A stretch of DNA of 64,000 bases from Hydractinia symbiolongicarpus (taxonomy: Eukaryota > Cnidaria > Hydrozoa > Anthoathecata > Hydractiniidae). Below are positions 1-13,068 of the stretch, piece by piece; position 1 is the first letter of the stretch; every line of letters begins with the position of its first letter. A model generated the notes under the pieces. It saw nothing but the letters and a program-made list of their open reading frames with translations. It had not been told where the DNA came from and did no database searches. A program made the position numbers and the translations under genes. The stretch is taken from contig NC_079887.1 of NCBI RefSeq assembly GCF_029227915.1, positions 21,017,650 through 21,081,649 on the forward strand. Reading direction: 5' to 3'.

Positions 1-229
1 TCTTAAAACGCTGATGAAGAAAATGTATAGGATCGTGTACTTTTGTTGCAGAGATATTAGGGTTTAAAGGTTGTCATCAACCTGTTCATTCCCAAACGGG
101 TTCGGTGACCCAGGTTTGGGAAACTTACCCAAATTGGTCCCAGGTGGTCCCTAGTTACCCATGCGGTGAAAAATAATTGATGTCACCACCTCGTTTCCAA
201 GTTATTTGGCTTCAAAGTTTTAAGTGCAA

Positions 230-412
230 TGTGATGGCTTAACCAATCATTTTAAACAAATTGACATCAGTCTAAATGCATTGACGTTGCACCGTAATGT
301 TAGCAAATTTGACATTTGAGACATACTTTTTTTGGCTACATCAAAGGAAAACAAACACATCCACTTTGCCTGTTACAGACACACAGACACACTTTCCGTA
401 TTATTATATAGA
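230..412 (-). mobile_element. Helitron-like terminal fragment
   Basis: The right edge reads CCGTATTATTATATAGA, the reverse complement of the TC-starting 5' terminus shared by other Helitron-like copies in the window (6836, 27118). The preceding 170 bp, including the stretch CCACTTTGCCTGTTACAGA, align by eye with 6670-6836. The left end, which would carry the 3' hairpin, is not clear. No coding capacity. Confidence 0.5.
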
Positions 413-1534
413 TTTTACAACCTGAAAATAAACCTTGCAAAACTTATGTTTGCAGACAACTTTGTTTGGTGCATGTAATGCCTAAATTTCTTTGAGAAAA
501 GCTGGTTTTAACGCTTATGCTGCGTCACATTTAACTATGTTCAATCCTTTAGGCCATTACCTATTCACAGAGGAAAAAAAAATGAGACAATGACAATTTT
601 TTAGCATTAGTTTGAGAATACTAAACTTTATCTTTTTGTTGATATGCTATTTGATTAAATAACAATTTTCTGCTTAGAAATTTAAAACAAAAATAAACAG
701 ACATTTAGAAATTCATTTTATAAAAAAAAACATCAGAAAAAAATGGTTAATGAATGGACGGTTAAAAACATGCATAGACATTCTTTTATAGGCAACTTGG
801 AATCTAACCTGGTATTTAGGTTGCTTCACATTTGTTTTATTTCAAAGTATGTAATAGTGCCTTGGGTCTTAATCGGATAGGTATTGACCTGATTTTGTTC
901 TAATGAAGTGAAACAAAGATAAGTGAAAACTTTCAATCCTATTTTTTCCTGGGTTTCAAATCTCTCTGAACTGTTACTCTATTAAGGCCAACTAGTTGTT
1001 TATACATACCTCACGCAACTCTGCTAATCTGTCCTTCATCTTTGTATATTGGAAGTTAAATTTTACAAACGTTTAATCTCCAAAGCCAGAAAGCATCTCT
1101 ATTTTACTGTTACTAAAAAAAAAGAAATACATCATAGCTTAGAAATTCTGTTTTCTGTCCATGGTTTGCAAAAAACAACATTTGGGATCAGGGATTAAAA
1201 TCCAACACAACTATTAGTATGTCATTGTGTTGCAAATATATAGCTTTTAAATTATAAACTCAAAAATATATGTAAAACATTCACAATAGAGATAATTTGT
1301 GATGAAAGTAATATTTTACATAGGAAAAACATATATTCCGTCACAAGTTTACTGGTTATGTTAATGCTAGTCGATTAACTGAAATAAATTTTGCTGAACT
1401 TAAATGACAGGTTAACCTTTTTTACTCTGCAGACTTGCTGTAAGTAAATAGCAGGACTTTGATTGAATCCTTCTAAACTTAGGTTGGGTTGTAAGCTTTG
1501 GGGAAGTCCAGATAACCTTTTTTGACAAAGCCTC
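413..1534. other. No gene seen
   Basis: AT-rich DNA with frequent stops in all frames. I see no repeat structure or exon-like segment here. Confidence 0.5.
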
Positions 1535-2095
1535 ATCATCATTCTCAGCTTAACGTCCGTTTTCCATGCTAGCATGGGTTGGACAGGGTATATTAATGAC
1601 CCTCTTCCAATCTGACCTAGACTGTGTTAGATCTAAACTCAACTTCCTCTGTATCATGTCTGTCCTTATAACCTCCTGCCAAGTCTTTCTCAGTCTGCCT
1701 CTGGGCTTTGCCCCAGGGACTATCAAGTCCCTACACTTTCTTACCCAATTATCCTCCTTCATTCTTTCCAAGTGCCCCAGCCAATTCAATCTTCTTATCT
1801 GGATAACATCTTTAATTCTGTGGATACTTAGCCTGCTTCTTAGCTCATCTGAACTCTTTCTGTCTCTCAGACTGGCGTTACACATCCACCTAACGATTCT
1901 CATATCATTCCTTTCTAAACGGTCAAGATCTTCCTGCTTCACTGCCCATGTCTCACTCCCGTACAACATAAAACTTCTTACGCAGGCCTCATACAACCTA
2001 CCTTTTACCTCAATTGACAAGACTCGAAGTAACTCCCTGAACTTTTTCCAAGCGGAACCTATCCTGCAAGTAACACTTCTTCCAACACCCAACAC
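1535..2095 (-). pseudogene. LINE reverse transcriptase C-terminal remnant
   Basis: On the minus strand an open stretch of about 180 codons gives the post-catalytic tail typical of animal non-LTR retrotransposon proteins. Landmarks in order are a GSAWKKFREL-like start, YGSETWAV, RIVRWMC, LNWLGHLERM, the PRGRLRKTW box, and a terminal HASMENGR. The catalytic reverse transcriptase core is missing, so this is a 5'-truncated copy, the usual product of incomplete target-primed reverse transcription. The AT-rich trinucleotide run just below 1550 (plus-strand CATCATCATT) would be the 3' tail. It cannot move by itself. The exact LINE clade is not decided; an RTE- or CR1-like source is possible. Confidence 0.8.
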
Positions 2096-2425
2096 CTAAA
2101 CATTGGACTAAACATTGCATATTTTTTTTATAAAACTGTCATAAAGCTACTGTATGAATTTAAAACATTTAGTTCAGTACTTAGTTTAAAATGATATTGT
2201 AGAAAATTAGACAGGAAAACCCTTCAAATTTGACAATTTCCAGATGCATTATGTCGAATAATCGAACCATAATATTCAGATATTCAGGCCAGGTCCTACC
2301 AAGTGTTTAAAAATATGCCAAGATTGCAGCAAATGAGTTAGCCGGCTGCACTTTCCCCATGGATCAGAAAAAGTAAATTTGTTTGCAGGACCACAAAACA
2401 ACTGCACCACTTAATTTGTCCCCAG

Positions 2426-2538
2426 GGTTTTTTATGATAATGGAGTGTTCCTTGGCAGGAAAGATCCTAGGGGACAGGTTAGGGAGCCAAAAAAACTGAT
2501 TGGCAAAGACAAAACAAAAAAACTTCTAGCTGTGATTG
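2426..2538 (+). other. Possible orphan exon, unrecognised
   Basis: An open segment is bounded by a good acceptor (TTTGTCCCCAG, ending 2425) and a good donor (GTGAGA at 2539). It encodes a basic peptide containing VFLGRKDPRGQ and KLIGKDKTKKLL. The lysine-rich, low-stop composition differs from its surroundings. I do not recognise a family. No partner exon was found nearby, so it could be a relic or a chance ORF. Confidence 0.3.
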
Positions 2539-2726
2539 GTGAGATGTTAAAATATTACGATATCGAGTTTGGGAGATTTGTCGAGACTTGCTTTCTTTCG
2601 CTTTTTCAACTCACTGACCAAGGTTTTCCATACCATATATGGTTGATCAGAGGACGCAGACATAACATATTTTTAATGATTGTGTTACAGTACCCTGTGT
2701 TTTTAACCAGATTGTCTCATAGATGA

Positions 2727-5088
2727 ATTCCTTTTTTACATTTTTCAGTGGAAAGCTCTTTTTACTCTAACAATTGCTTGGAAGGAAGAAAAAGCAGGTG
2801 AAGTGAGGTTATTTTCGGTCAATTGTTTTACACAAAGATATAATAGATGAGTTGCAAATGTTTACAAAGTCCCATATCCTGACAGGTAAGAAAAGAAGGA
2901 CCACATTGGCTAAATTGGCTATTCACACTAATTTATAGATTTTTAGGAATATATAAGTTTGAAAATGTGTTCAATTGTTTTTCATTATCTTCTCTGTTTA
3001 AGAGCAGACTTTACCAATTTTAGCATTAGTGTTTTTTTATCACTTTATTTCGAATGTCGCAATCTTTTGTTTATATTTTTTGCATGTGCATACTTCAAGT
3101 GAATTAAAATATTTCAGAAACCATGAACATCTATACTCGATAATAGTTGTAAACCTTAACAATGTCACTATGTAAGATTTTCTCCTGTCACTTATGCCAG
3201 GCCTGAAAGAACTTACTGATGAAAAGTAAATGTCAGGCAGAAATTCATATATTCATTGGCATCTTTAACTGGTAAAAAGAGATTTAAAATGGAACAATCG
3301 TTTAAAATCCTGTTTTCAAACAAGATTGCATATTTAATCTGGCTAAAACAAGCAGCTAACTAGCTAGTGTATACTGACCAAATTTATTGAACGTCTTAAT
3401 TCCATGATTTCAACTTTCTCCGTAGCTTTCTCTTTTCACTGACAAAAATGGCTGGCTATATCTTACGTCCATGATGTATTATATTACCATTTTCACTGGC
3501 ACCAAAACCTGTACTTTACGGAATAGAAACCTCAAACATCACTGGGGTAGATCAAACATGAGAAAATTTTTGCGAGGGGGTATGACATTTTTATCTACTG
3601 TTATTATTGTAATCATTTATTAAATGCCAAACAACCCTATATTATTATGAAACTGGACTAGGCTGGATAATATTTTTTTTAAAATATTACCATGTGTGCT
3701 CTCCTCCACAGATCCATTTTGGTAATTCGCGTCACCAAGTTTTCCCAATGACAAGTCTGTTTTTAAGCATCATTAAAAGGTACATGCAGATGTTCCAAGC
3801 AGCTACTAGCTTGATCTCAGAGAAGTCGCAACCAAAGTATTGCAACAATTTTAATTATAAAATAGACTTAAGAAATAACTCCAGTGGATCTCACATTGGA
3901 AAAACACATCACAGAATTAAGACGCAAATCACATAGGACGTTTTTGGCGGATTCTTTTTCGCTCGGCCCTGACGCAATTGCCTTCCTTCTTGTTCGCCAG
4001 CATTTTTACAAAGTTGTTTTTAGGGATGGCTTATATATAGACAAAACGAGGAAGTTGCCAGATCGTTGCTAGAGTTGTTTGTTGAGATAATCACGGAATT
4101 AGGACGGTATACGCTAGCTAAAATTCTAGCCAGCAGCTAGCTGATAAATAGGATTGCTTTTATTTCAGAAAATCTGAGTTCAAGTAACTGAAAATAGTTT
4201 GTTATTTTTCTAAAAATTTAAATAAGTTACAGAAAAGGTTGCCTGGCAAATCGAATCTAAAATGGCACTTCAGCATATATATAGCTAACATAAAAGAAAC
4301 AACAGTCCCTCCTTTCGTTTTCAGAAAGTGGTTTTATATGTACCTAGCTAGCAAGTCTAACGTCTGTTGTGAATGAAAATTGTATAGGAAAAAGTTACAT
4401 GCATTTTAAAAATATATACAAGGAAACCTCCTAAAGCTAGCTATAGCTTAGCCAAGTGGTAGCAAACAACTCCCATTTTATCCAGCCATCACTGCGCAGC
4501 ATTTTGAACTAGCCTTGGAATTTTTGTAATCAGAGCCCTACGCATAAGTTTACTTATTTATTTTTTGTAGCAACCAGAATGGGCGATTATGAGTCATCGC
4601 TTTTTTTTTGCTGCTGTAGCTAAAAATAAAACGCCCTCACTCGGAGTTTCACTTCTTGAATCCTGTGTATAAATTTGTAATTAATAAAATATCATTTTTA
4701 TACCCTACTGATAATTAGATTTACTACTATCTAATACTGATAAATAGATCGTCAGAGCATAACAGGTCACATCAACAGTTTATAGAAAAAACAGCCCGGG
4801 TTAGACAAAAATATTACACTTTTTTATACATTGAAATCGACTATCACAAATAGAAAGTATTATCAGTTTAGTTACCTTGACGTACCTTAAAACTTAATAA
4901 GAATAAGAATGCCCGGGGACGTGTTATGACTCTTATTAGAAAAGTATCAGAACGAGATTGTCGATGGTTTTGTTCGCGAAACATATAGCTATAGTCGTGC
5001 ATCTATTAAGAACGGTTAAACGCATATATAAAACATCATAAATGAAGGACTTGCTTCATTTGCCGCAGAACCATGTAAGGCGTAATCC
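2727..5088. other. No gene seen
   Basis: AT-rich intergenic DNA upstream of the ubiquitin-conjugating gene. Several AGCTAGCT-type short palindromic words occur at 4100-4450. The short ORFs at 3694-4072 have no recognisable motif. Confidence 0.5.
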
Positions 5089-5130
5089 AGTCTAAGTTTC
5101 TTTTTCAGCTTTCCATTCTACCCTACCAAG
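5089..5130 (+). promoter_or_regulatory. Splice acceptor just upstream of UBE2L3 ATG
   Basis: The pyrimidine tract TTTCTTTTTCAG ends at 5108, 22 nt before the start codon. It is either the acceptor of a 5'UTR intron or a spliced-leader trans-splice site, as used by several hydrozoans. The glycosyltransferase-like genes in this window show the same arrangement. Confidence 0.55.
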
Positions 5131-8100
5131 ATGGCAGCCACAAGAAGGTTGGCTAAGGTCTGCTAGTTTTAATTTATTTCCTTATTGATTTCTTGTTGTT
5201 TTTGTTGTTAGTGCATGTATTGCAACACAAATTTCCCTTGATGTATGTTTTGACAGGGCATATAAAAATTACTTATCTTCTTCAATTGACAAATATATGC
5301 AGAAGTAAGTGAGGGAAAATGAAAGATGTAAATATATGATCTGCGGCAGACAAATTTTCAGATTTGAATTAACATGCTGATTGTTTGCAACAAAATTGAC
5401 CAACATAAGAGAACATGCGAATTTTAATGTTTATACATAATACAACTGCAGCTATAGCTAAGTAGCTGAACATTTAATGTTTTATCAATGAAGTAATATA
5501 TGTGCAAATTAACTGCAGTGAAAATGTTTAACTGCAATTAAATATCACGGTCAAATTTTTATTAAATTTAAAAAAATTACATAATTAAATCCTGTTCTAA
5601 CGATCAATTTGATGATGTTAATCGAATCCGAAAATATCAGGTGTAGTGTGAGCCAACTCATTGGAGCACTACAAAAATTATAATTAAGTTCAGCATTTAG
5701 AGAAAAAATCCATTTTAAAATTAAAAAAATTTTGGTTGTAGTAAAGCAACAATTTTTTATCATAGAACTTAATACCTAGCTAAAAACACTGAGTTTGTGT
5801 CTTTCATTTGATACAATAATATATAGTTTTATATAGGCAGAATTTTTTTTGAGTTAGGACCCTCATTTTTACAGAATAAAGCAATCAAAAGCGTGTGGTC
5901 CTTTGCAACCATTATGTTTAAATTTCACATAATCCCACTTAATCCACCTCTTTAAACTTGCCGGTTACAAATTTTGTTCCAGTTGTGGAAAAGTACTTTA
6001 TTTGTTCAGAAAAACATGCTGTTTTTGTCAGCTATGGGTCAATGCTTGAAGTGCACAAAATATTAAATGATTACGTACATACAGACAAAATGTATAAACA
6101 GCTTATAAATCAAGTTCAAAAACAACTGGAATGATGAAAATCTACTCTAAAAAAGAGAAGATTACAACTCATCAACAACTCATATATTTATTGATAACTT
6201 AAAATTATATTTTATGATATTTATTTGTCATTCTAGCTTTTCTGACTTTGTATATCAAAAATATTTTGTTTCACAAAATAGGGCCAGCCAGGTGAATCTA
6301 GCCAAATATTTGTTACGTATACACACCTATATCTAACATGACTGACACACCCAAGAGAACTTACCCAATGATTAATATTCTTCCTTGCTGAAAACGAATG
6401 ACAAAATAATAGACAGGGAATAAGGGATGAGGGTGGAGGTCCAAATGGTGTTTAATATTTGAACTTGTTTATTGTATTTGCAGTGTAGCTAATATTTTCT
6501 ATGCAGTTCAATTTTTGTGAAGGCATATAAAAGTTTAGTAAGAAATACTAGAATTTGCTTTTAAAAATTGATTTTGATTTTTCCCACCTTAACTACTCCG
6601 ATTTCCCAGTGGTAAGAAAAATTACGCTGGGTCTCCTGGCTAAGTTTTAGGTCAAGGTGATGGCTTCATTAATTTAATATAGGATATTGACGTTAAAGTA
6701 GTGTTATTTTCGCCGCGCCGTAATGTCAGAAAGTTTAACATATTAGACATGCATTTTTCTGCAACATTAAAATAAAATAAACACATCCACTTTGCCTGTT
6801 ACAGACACACAGACACACTCTCCGCATTATTATAGAAATAGCGTGATAATAAAAAAGTGCAGAATTGTGTGTTTCACTCTAATAATTTCTGCAAAAATTT
6901 TTATTCAGCACACTGGTTCTTTCACTTTTTATACCGTTAATACATAGCCTTGTATAGTCAACAAAAATATGTTGGGTGTGGAATGATTTGGCAAGTGTAA
7001 TTTTTTTCCAAATGAGTATCGGCAAATATGACTGCTTTTGAGGGAATAATTCTTCTGTCACAAGGGCAAAGTTTTTTGAACATTTTTTGTATTGATTTAT
7101 AGGAACTTGAATCCATCAAAGACTCTGGACAAAAAATATTTAGGGATATTCAAGTTGATGAATCTAATATTCTAAATTGGCAAGGAAAAATATGTACTGT
7201 AAGTTTACTTTTGTTTATCATTTTTGACAACAGATAGTCAGTGTGACCACTCCTCCCTAAAACCTTTAAAACCCTTAGTGAAAAAAATCTATCCCCATGT
7301 AGGTTCTAATGGTATTGCTGATAAACTTGCCAATGCAATAAAATTTGAGGTATAGTGTTTTTTCAAAAAATTAGACTACAAATCTAGAAAATAAGTAAAG
7401 TACTTTAGACATATTTCTGTGCTCTTAAACTAACAAACACTGAACAGAATGCATGCTTCCCTCTCCATCTTTTGCAACCCTCCTTCACAAATTCAATGAA
7501 CATTTTTAATGTAGCACCAAAGAACACTTCAATTCTCTGATTAAGATGCTGTATAATTGACTTAATTGTTGTACTAGTTCGTAACCGACGAATAAGCAAG
7601 CTTAGTTCAATATCAGCCTTAGTTTTCTGTTCTTGAACAAAATATAGGCATTCTTGTCTATCTGTTTCCATAGGCATACTTGTCTATCTGTTTCTATAAA
7701 AATTATGTCAATAAAATTAAAACTTGATGTAGGTAGGCGCTTTTTTATTAAGTATATATCTCTGTGGTGCTTTTTTCTTTCAGGAGGAACCTCCATATAA
7801 CAAGGGTGCATTTAAAATAGAGATTGTTTTTCCTGCAGAGTATCCATTCAAACCACCGAAAGTAAGTTTGGTTTCTTTGCCTGCTACATGTTTGTTGTGT
7901 AACTGATGTAAAATGTTGCAACGACTGTTTGACGTTTTTGATGTGTTTGATGAAACTTCTTAGTTAAATCAAAATCTGTGACGTACTTTTGCCTAAGTTT
8001 TGTATTTTGTATTTTTTTTTCTGTAAATCTGTATTTTTAACACAATCACCATGCCATATATTGATTCTCTGCAATTGGTTCTTAGATCACATTTAAAACA

Positions 8101-8733
8101 AAAATCTATCATCCAAATATTGACGAGAAGGGCCAAGTATGTCTCCCAATAATTTCTCCTGAAAATTGGAAACCTGCCACGAAAACCGACCAAGGTACGT
8201 GTATTTGTGAATTGCAAGGTTGTCAAACTACGCTGTTGCCCACCCCCTTAAAAAGATAGTTTTACATTCACTTATTTAAATAAAAAGTTAGCGAACGAAT
8301 CTATTAATAAAATTAAGTGTCACATGGTGTAAAACTTTGAGTAATAATTTTTTATAATAACACTTATAATATATTTGCGTTTGAGAGCACCTTTCAAAAC
8401 ATTGAAAGTGAAACAAATAAATAAAAGATAAGTATTTTGTGGACCAAGCGTTGAAAATAAAGTGCTTGTTGTGTCACCCCTGCTTCCAACCAATCTGGAC
8501 TGCACACTACAAAAGCAATTTTTACCGATGCCTTTCCACACCCTTGTTTTGTTAACTGATGGTTTTCATTTCTTCTAGTGATTCATGCCTTAGCAGCTTT
8601 GATATCTGATCCAGAACCAGAACATCCTCTGCGAGGCGATCTAGCAGAAGAATACACCAAAGATAAAAAGAAATTCATGAAAACAGCCGAAGAATACACT
8701 AAAAAGTATGCAGAACAAAGGCCGCAAGAATAG
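5131..8733 (+). CDS. UBE2L3: Ubiquitin-conjugating enzyme E2 L3 (UBE2L3/UbcH7 type), five exons
   Basis: Exons are 5131-5157, 7103-7198, 7784-7861, 8086-8194 and 8579-8733; all introns are GT-AG, the first with a weak GTCTGC donor. The joined product is 154 residues, the same length as human UBE2L3, and aligns with it without gaps by eye. The UBC fold runs nearly full length: HPN at 76-78, catalytic Cys86 in GQVCLP, Phe63 for E3 contact, and Lys96 and His119, two residues characteristic of this E2. The family accepts ubiquitin from E1 and passes it to HECT and RBR E3 ligases in cytosol and nucleus; this E2 is cysteine-reactive and discharges poorly to lysine. Intron 1 holds a Helitron-like repeat. 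An AATAAA lies 21 nt after the stop. Confidence 0.95.
6593..6836 (-). mobile_element. Helitron-like nonautonomous element in UBE2L3 intron 1
   Basis: The right edge CCGCATTATTATAGA matches the 5' terminus (read on minus) of the local Helitron-like family. Near the left edge an imperfect hairpin (CCCAGTGGTAA facing TTACGCTGGG around a GAAAAA loop) could be the 3' terminal hairpin. The middle matches 240-412. The left boundary is approximate. Confidence 0.5.
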
Positions 8734-8753
8734 TGATATGCAGGATTTTTTTA

Positions 8754-8759
8754 AATAAA
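8754..8759 (+). terminator. Polyadenylation signal of UBE2L3
   Basis: A canonical AATAAA lies 21 nt downstream of the TAG stop, followed by AT-rich DNA. This implies a short 3'UTR. Confidence 0.65.
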
Positions 8760-9399
8760 CTTTATTGTACAAACGAAAACTTCATTGGAAATTGGTAAAG
8801 ACATCAACAATCTAAGAATGTAATTGAAGAATCGTATAAAACTAGGAACCTTTATTGACATTGTAGATTTTCATTCTAATATGTTTTAATTTTCGTCCCG
8901 TACGCGAATTTTTTTTATTTTTTTTCACAAGCTCGTTGTGTATTGACAGTTTAGAAAAGTCTAGAAAAAAATCACCTTCGAATGTTGGTTTCAATAGGCT
9001 TTTCATTCTCACTACTTTGTCTTTACTTTTCTAATTCAGTTTAGCGTATGAGGAAAGTTAGAACTAGTTTGTTTTTTGTGTCCTTGCCGTGTAAAATCTT
9101 TTTAGACAAAAATAAGTCCAAATACACATTGTCATTTTCTGGATATTCCTCAACAACTCGTGTTTATGAAAATGCTTGACGTCTTCCCGCGAAAATTAGA
9201 TTGCACAAAAATTTTATTAATAAAATTTATTTCATAAATATAGAATTATGAAGCAAGAAAAATCTATCATCCCTACGTCGAGAAATTTCCATTCTGAGAG
9301 ATTACTCCTTTATAAACATTACACCAGCACGAATAAAATGTAAACATTTGAGCAGAAAGCGATATTAATAACGGAAGCGTTCATTTAATTGGTCAACTC

Positions 9400-9548
9400 A
9401 TAAAATTCACCACGGGAGAGTAGCAACAGCGAGCGAATTCACTTTTTACTCACAGGATTCTCCAAGGGGTAGTAATAACAGCAAGCGAATCCACCATTAA
9501 ATCACAGAATTCTCCATGGGGGAGTATCAAAAGCGAGCGAATCCAAAA
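9400..9548. repeat. Three-copy imperfect tandem repeat, about 52 bp
   Basis: The motif ATTCWCCA-GGGRGAGTA-AACAGCGAGCGAATCCA occurs three times with about 52-bp spacing (GAGCGAAT words at 9431, about 9482 and 9534). Copies are roughly 80% alike by eye. No coding signal. Confidence 0.65.
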
Positions 9549-12500
9549 GTTATTTTCCGGCTAAAAGACAGTTGAAGAAATGAGAAACGTTGGTTGTGCA
9601 GACACTGGTGTTCAGATTGCTTTCAAAGGATATAGTATAGAATAAATCCGCAACCCTACAATTATTTGGCACCTTATACCGTTTTTTAAACTTCACTTCG
9701 GGCTTCATCTAGCGGTACAGTAGCTTTTTGTTAAAGTGTGGACTTGAAAATCCCATTTGTAAAGTTGGTTTTTACTGTTCTAGCCTGCAAAATACGACAG
9801 AGAAGTCACCCAGTTATCCTGAAAACCACATCAATTTATAAATCCTATGTATATTGGAATCTTAAAAACTGACTAAAATAGCAACAGGGGCGGCGCCACT
9901 AAGGGGGCTGGGGACTTCAGAGCCCCCCCCCCCCACCCCACTTTTTTGCTTAGTAATAATTTTTAGTAATAATTTCTCTATCACTGCATGAAAATTGATG
10001 CTATCCAAGCAGAGAACCTGCAGGCTATCTCACTAAATAATGCAATTAGCTTAAAGGAAGACATGAGTCCAGACACATGGTATTTCCCTTTGACGTTCAT
10101 CAAACCAGGCAAAAATTCAAACGCTGCATACCAGTCTGTAAGAAATCTGCTTTAAAAATTAGTGCAGCTTCTTCCAGAAGACAATCAGCAAACTATTTGG
10201 AGTCATAAAATTGTTGTCAACCCAAACAATCTCTGGAATTAAACTCCATACAAGTTGATGAGTCCATTAGTTGCGAGTTGTACCAGTTTGTGCGCAAGTT
10301 AATAAGCCCAGTGGTAGCAAAACCACTTCGACTTCCAGATGTGCCAATAACTGAGTTTGTTTTGAACATTTTGTTTATTGAGAACCAACTGTTACTCACC
10401 TAGAACTATTAAAAGGTAACCCATTTAAAGTCCCATCAAAAAGTCAATCGACTCCAAACGACCACATGCGCTGCTGCACACACTGTGCGTATGCTATCGT
10501 GACATCCACTGTGCAACTTTCTTCTTATGAAGCCCCTGTTGATAAAACCGACATCAAAAGTCAAATCAGGACAACACAACTAATTGTTTTAACCATTCCA
10601 AAAAAAATATTAATATTAAGGCTACAGAAATAACAAGAAAAACTGTGCCTTGCAGCAATCGCAAATTTGCAAAAGATTGTTTCCATACACCTGACAATCT
10701 ATAACTTCCCCCGCCCAAGATAACCATGCACATCTTCTTGAATATTCAAGCATGGTTATTCATAGACCATAAGAATTTGGGCGAATTAGTTTTGAGAAAG
10801 CGATTCAGCAGGTGACATTTCTTTCAATCGGAGGCATGGGATTACATTTGATCAGTCGCCAGTGACATGAAATAATATTGGTTTTAAAACAGAAGTTTTT
10901 TATAAGCATAGTGTTATTTAAGCCCATCCTCACGCTCGTGTTCGAGCTTCATTTTATGGTAATGATACGCTTATTTATAATTAGCCAAAACACTCAGCTT
11001 TTTCTGCGAACAAAATCCACGCTCTCTTGATATTTGAAGCAGAATGAGTTTTTATACACACCTTGTGGCACAGGGAATAAAGCGAAAGGCTCAACGATTA
11101 ATCTTTTTTTCCAAATGTTAACAAAATTTATATAGCACAAATTTTCTCGAGGAGAGGTAAAACGTATCAGGTAATTTGGATATTAACAAACAAAAGAAAT
11201 CTTCCATCTGCAAAAAGGCCATATAAAACTAGCCTACTACCGAAAACGTTGCTCACACTACGGTCTATAAGAATGTTCGTAGATCACAGCGATGGAGCAG
11301 GAGTTCTATGTGTAGATGATAGAAAATGTGAAAAATGACACGAATATAAAACAGAAATTGTATAAGTTTTTTCAAAAATATCACAAACACCACTATAAAC
11401 GCAAACAAAATAGAAATATCTACCAACAAAAATAGTTGTGCTAGATATGCAAAAAACTTTATATAAAAAATGAAACCTTTTAATAATCATCAACCAAATA
11501 CAAATAAACTTTCTTTTAAGAAAGGTGATAGGTAAAAGAAAAGTCAAAAAATATACGATGTTAAATGAAGGTTATTAAAATGCGATTCAACCTTATTGTG
11601 TGCGGCTTAACAGCGTGATTCTTTTGTTGTGTTAATTACACCAGTGAAAACCAAAGATTGCTTCACAAAATTTACAACGTTTTAAACCATTGTTCGGTAT
11701 GACATTAGATTTGCATTTCCTGCGTATTTTATTTCAATCGTCCATAAGTCTACGGATGATATAGTAACTCTCAATTCCTCTGTCGCTGAGCTCATTATCA
11801 AATTCTATCACTGGCTCAGTATTCATAATAATGCAAGTATTTTCGATGATTTCAGCAATTTTTGCTCCATAAATTTAGACATAGGCACAAACAACCCTGT
11901 GAACTGAAAGTTTGTTCTTTTACTTGTTTGTCGCAAATATTCTCGGAATTGTTCATTCTAGACGTTGCAAATGGTATCTCTGAGACTAAATTCGACTTAA
12001 CAGGAGCTTCGCTTAACTCAAACATTCGTTAAGTCGAACTTTTATAATCATTCCCTCAAAGGTTCGAGTTACAGTAAGTTACCTGTCTTCATCACAGATA
12101 AAAATGTGTTTGTACGCTAGGCCTATAATACAACTCCTGCTAGAACTCAAACCTGGAATCCTTTATAATGTTTCAGAAGGACCATACCAACTACAAGAGG
12201 ACATCCGCACACATATCTACAATCAAAATATGAACAACGGGAAGCAACGATATAAAAAGACTGACACCAAAGTCTGCTCTCTCGAAAAAAACAATTCCAA
12301 TCCATTTTTAAACGTATATTCCTTAAAATTAAGTAAGCATAAATACCCAATTAGGCTTATGTATATTGTCCTTGCGCGTGCATATACGGATCTTTGGTAA
12401 CATTCAAAACTAGTCTATATGTGAAATAATATAACAATGTGACAACGAGAAACCATCTTTCCTCTTTTGGCCCTATCTGTTTAAGCCAGTCATTTGATGT

Positions 12501-13068
12501 ACTAGTAAGCCCTAACCCCGCTGCAGCTTCAAGGCGAAACATCGCCACATCATGAATACGCGTTTTGCTCATTCAAGGTGCAATCACACGATATCACCTG
12601 ATCCATTTTAAACCTAACTATAACTTATAGCAAGTGTTACAAATACTTTGAGATTTTCTGCACTCAATTTTCAACATACAAAATTTGTTGTTTGCATTTA
12701 TATACCATAGTAAAAGTGAAGGTTTAAGCCGCCCTGGGTTGTAGTAGTTATTTGTCTTAGAGTTTTTTTGGTCTAAATCTTTATTATAAAGCTCAGAGAC
12801 AAAAACATCAAACAAGAAGCCCTGCGGCTCTAACATTTCAGTCATAAGCTTTGTTTTTACCACATCTTATGTATATTGCATTTATTTGAGCAAAATAATT
12901 TTTTTATCACAACACGGTAAACGTTAAAAAGGAAAGGCGGATGATTAAAAAATGCACCTTTGATAAAAGGGAGGATTCATGGTATTTTCCTCCGTCTGTA
13001 AATTTATTTATAAGCGAAGCAAACCCACGCAATATTTTAGCAAGTTTCTCCACAAAAGATGAACATTC
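9549..13068. other. No confident gene; scattered repeat scraps
   Basis: At 9889 the sequence CAGGGGCGGCGCCACTAAGG followed by a poly-C run resembles one end of a hAT-type element, but I cannot find its partner. Around 11985-12045 an inverted word pair (TTCGACTTAAC and GTTAAGTCGAA) suggests a small MITE relic. The remainder is AT-rich with only short, motif-free ORFs. Confidence 0.4.

Noticed and set aside
1566-2099. 177-codon plus-strand ORF
   Set aside because: It is the antisense shadow of the LINE C-terminal remnant; the minus frame carries the recognisable motifs.
10000-10520. Possible transposase coding text
   Set aside because: Some open stretches exist near a hAT-like CAGGGGCGG end, but no conserved motif could be read in any frame.
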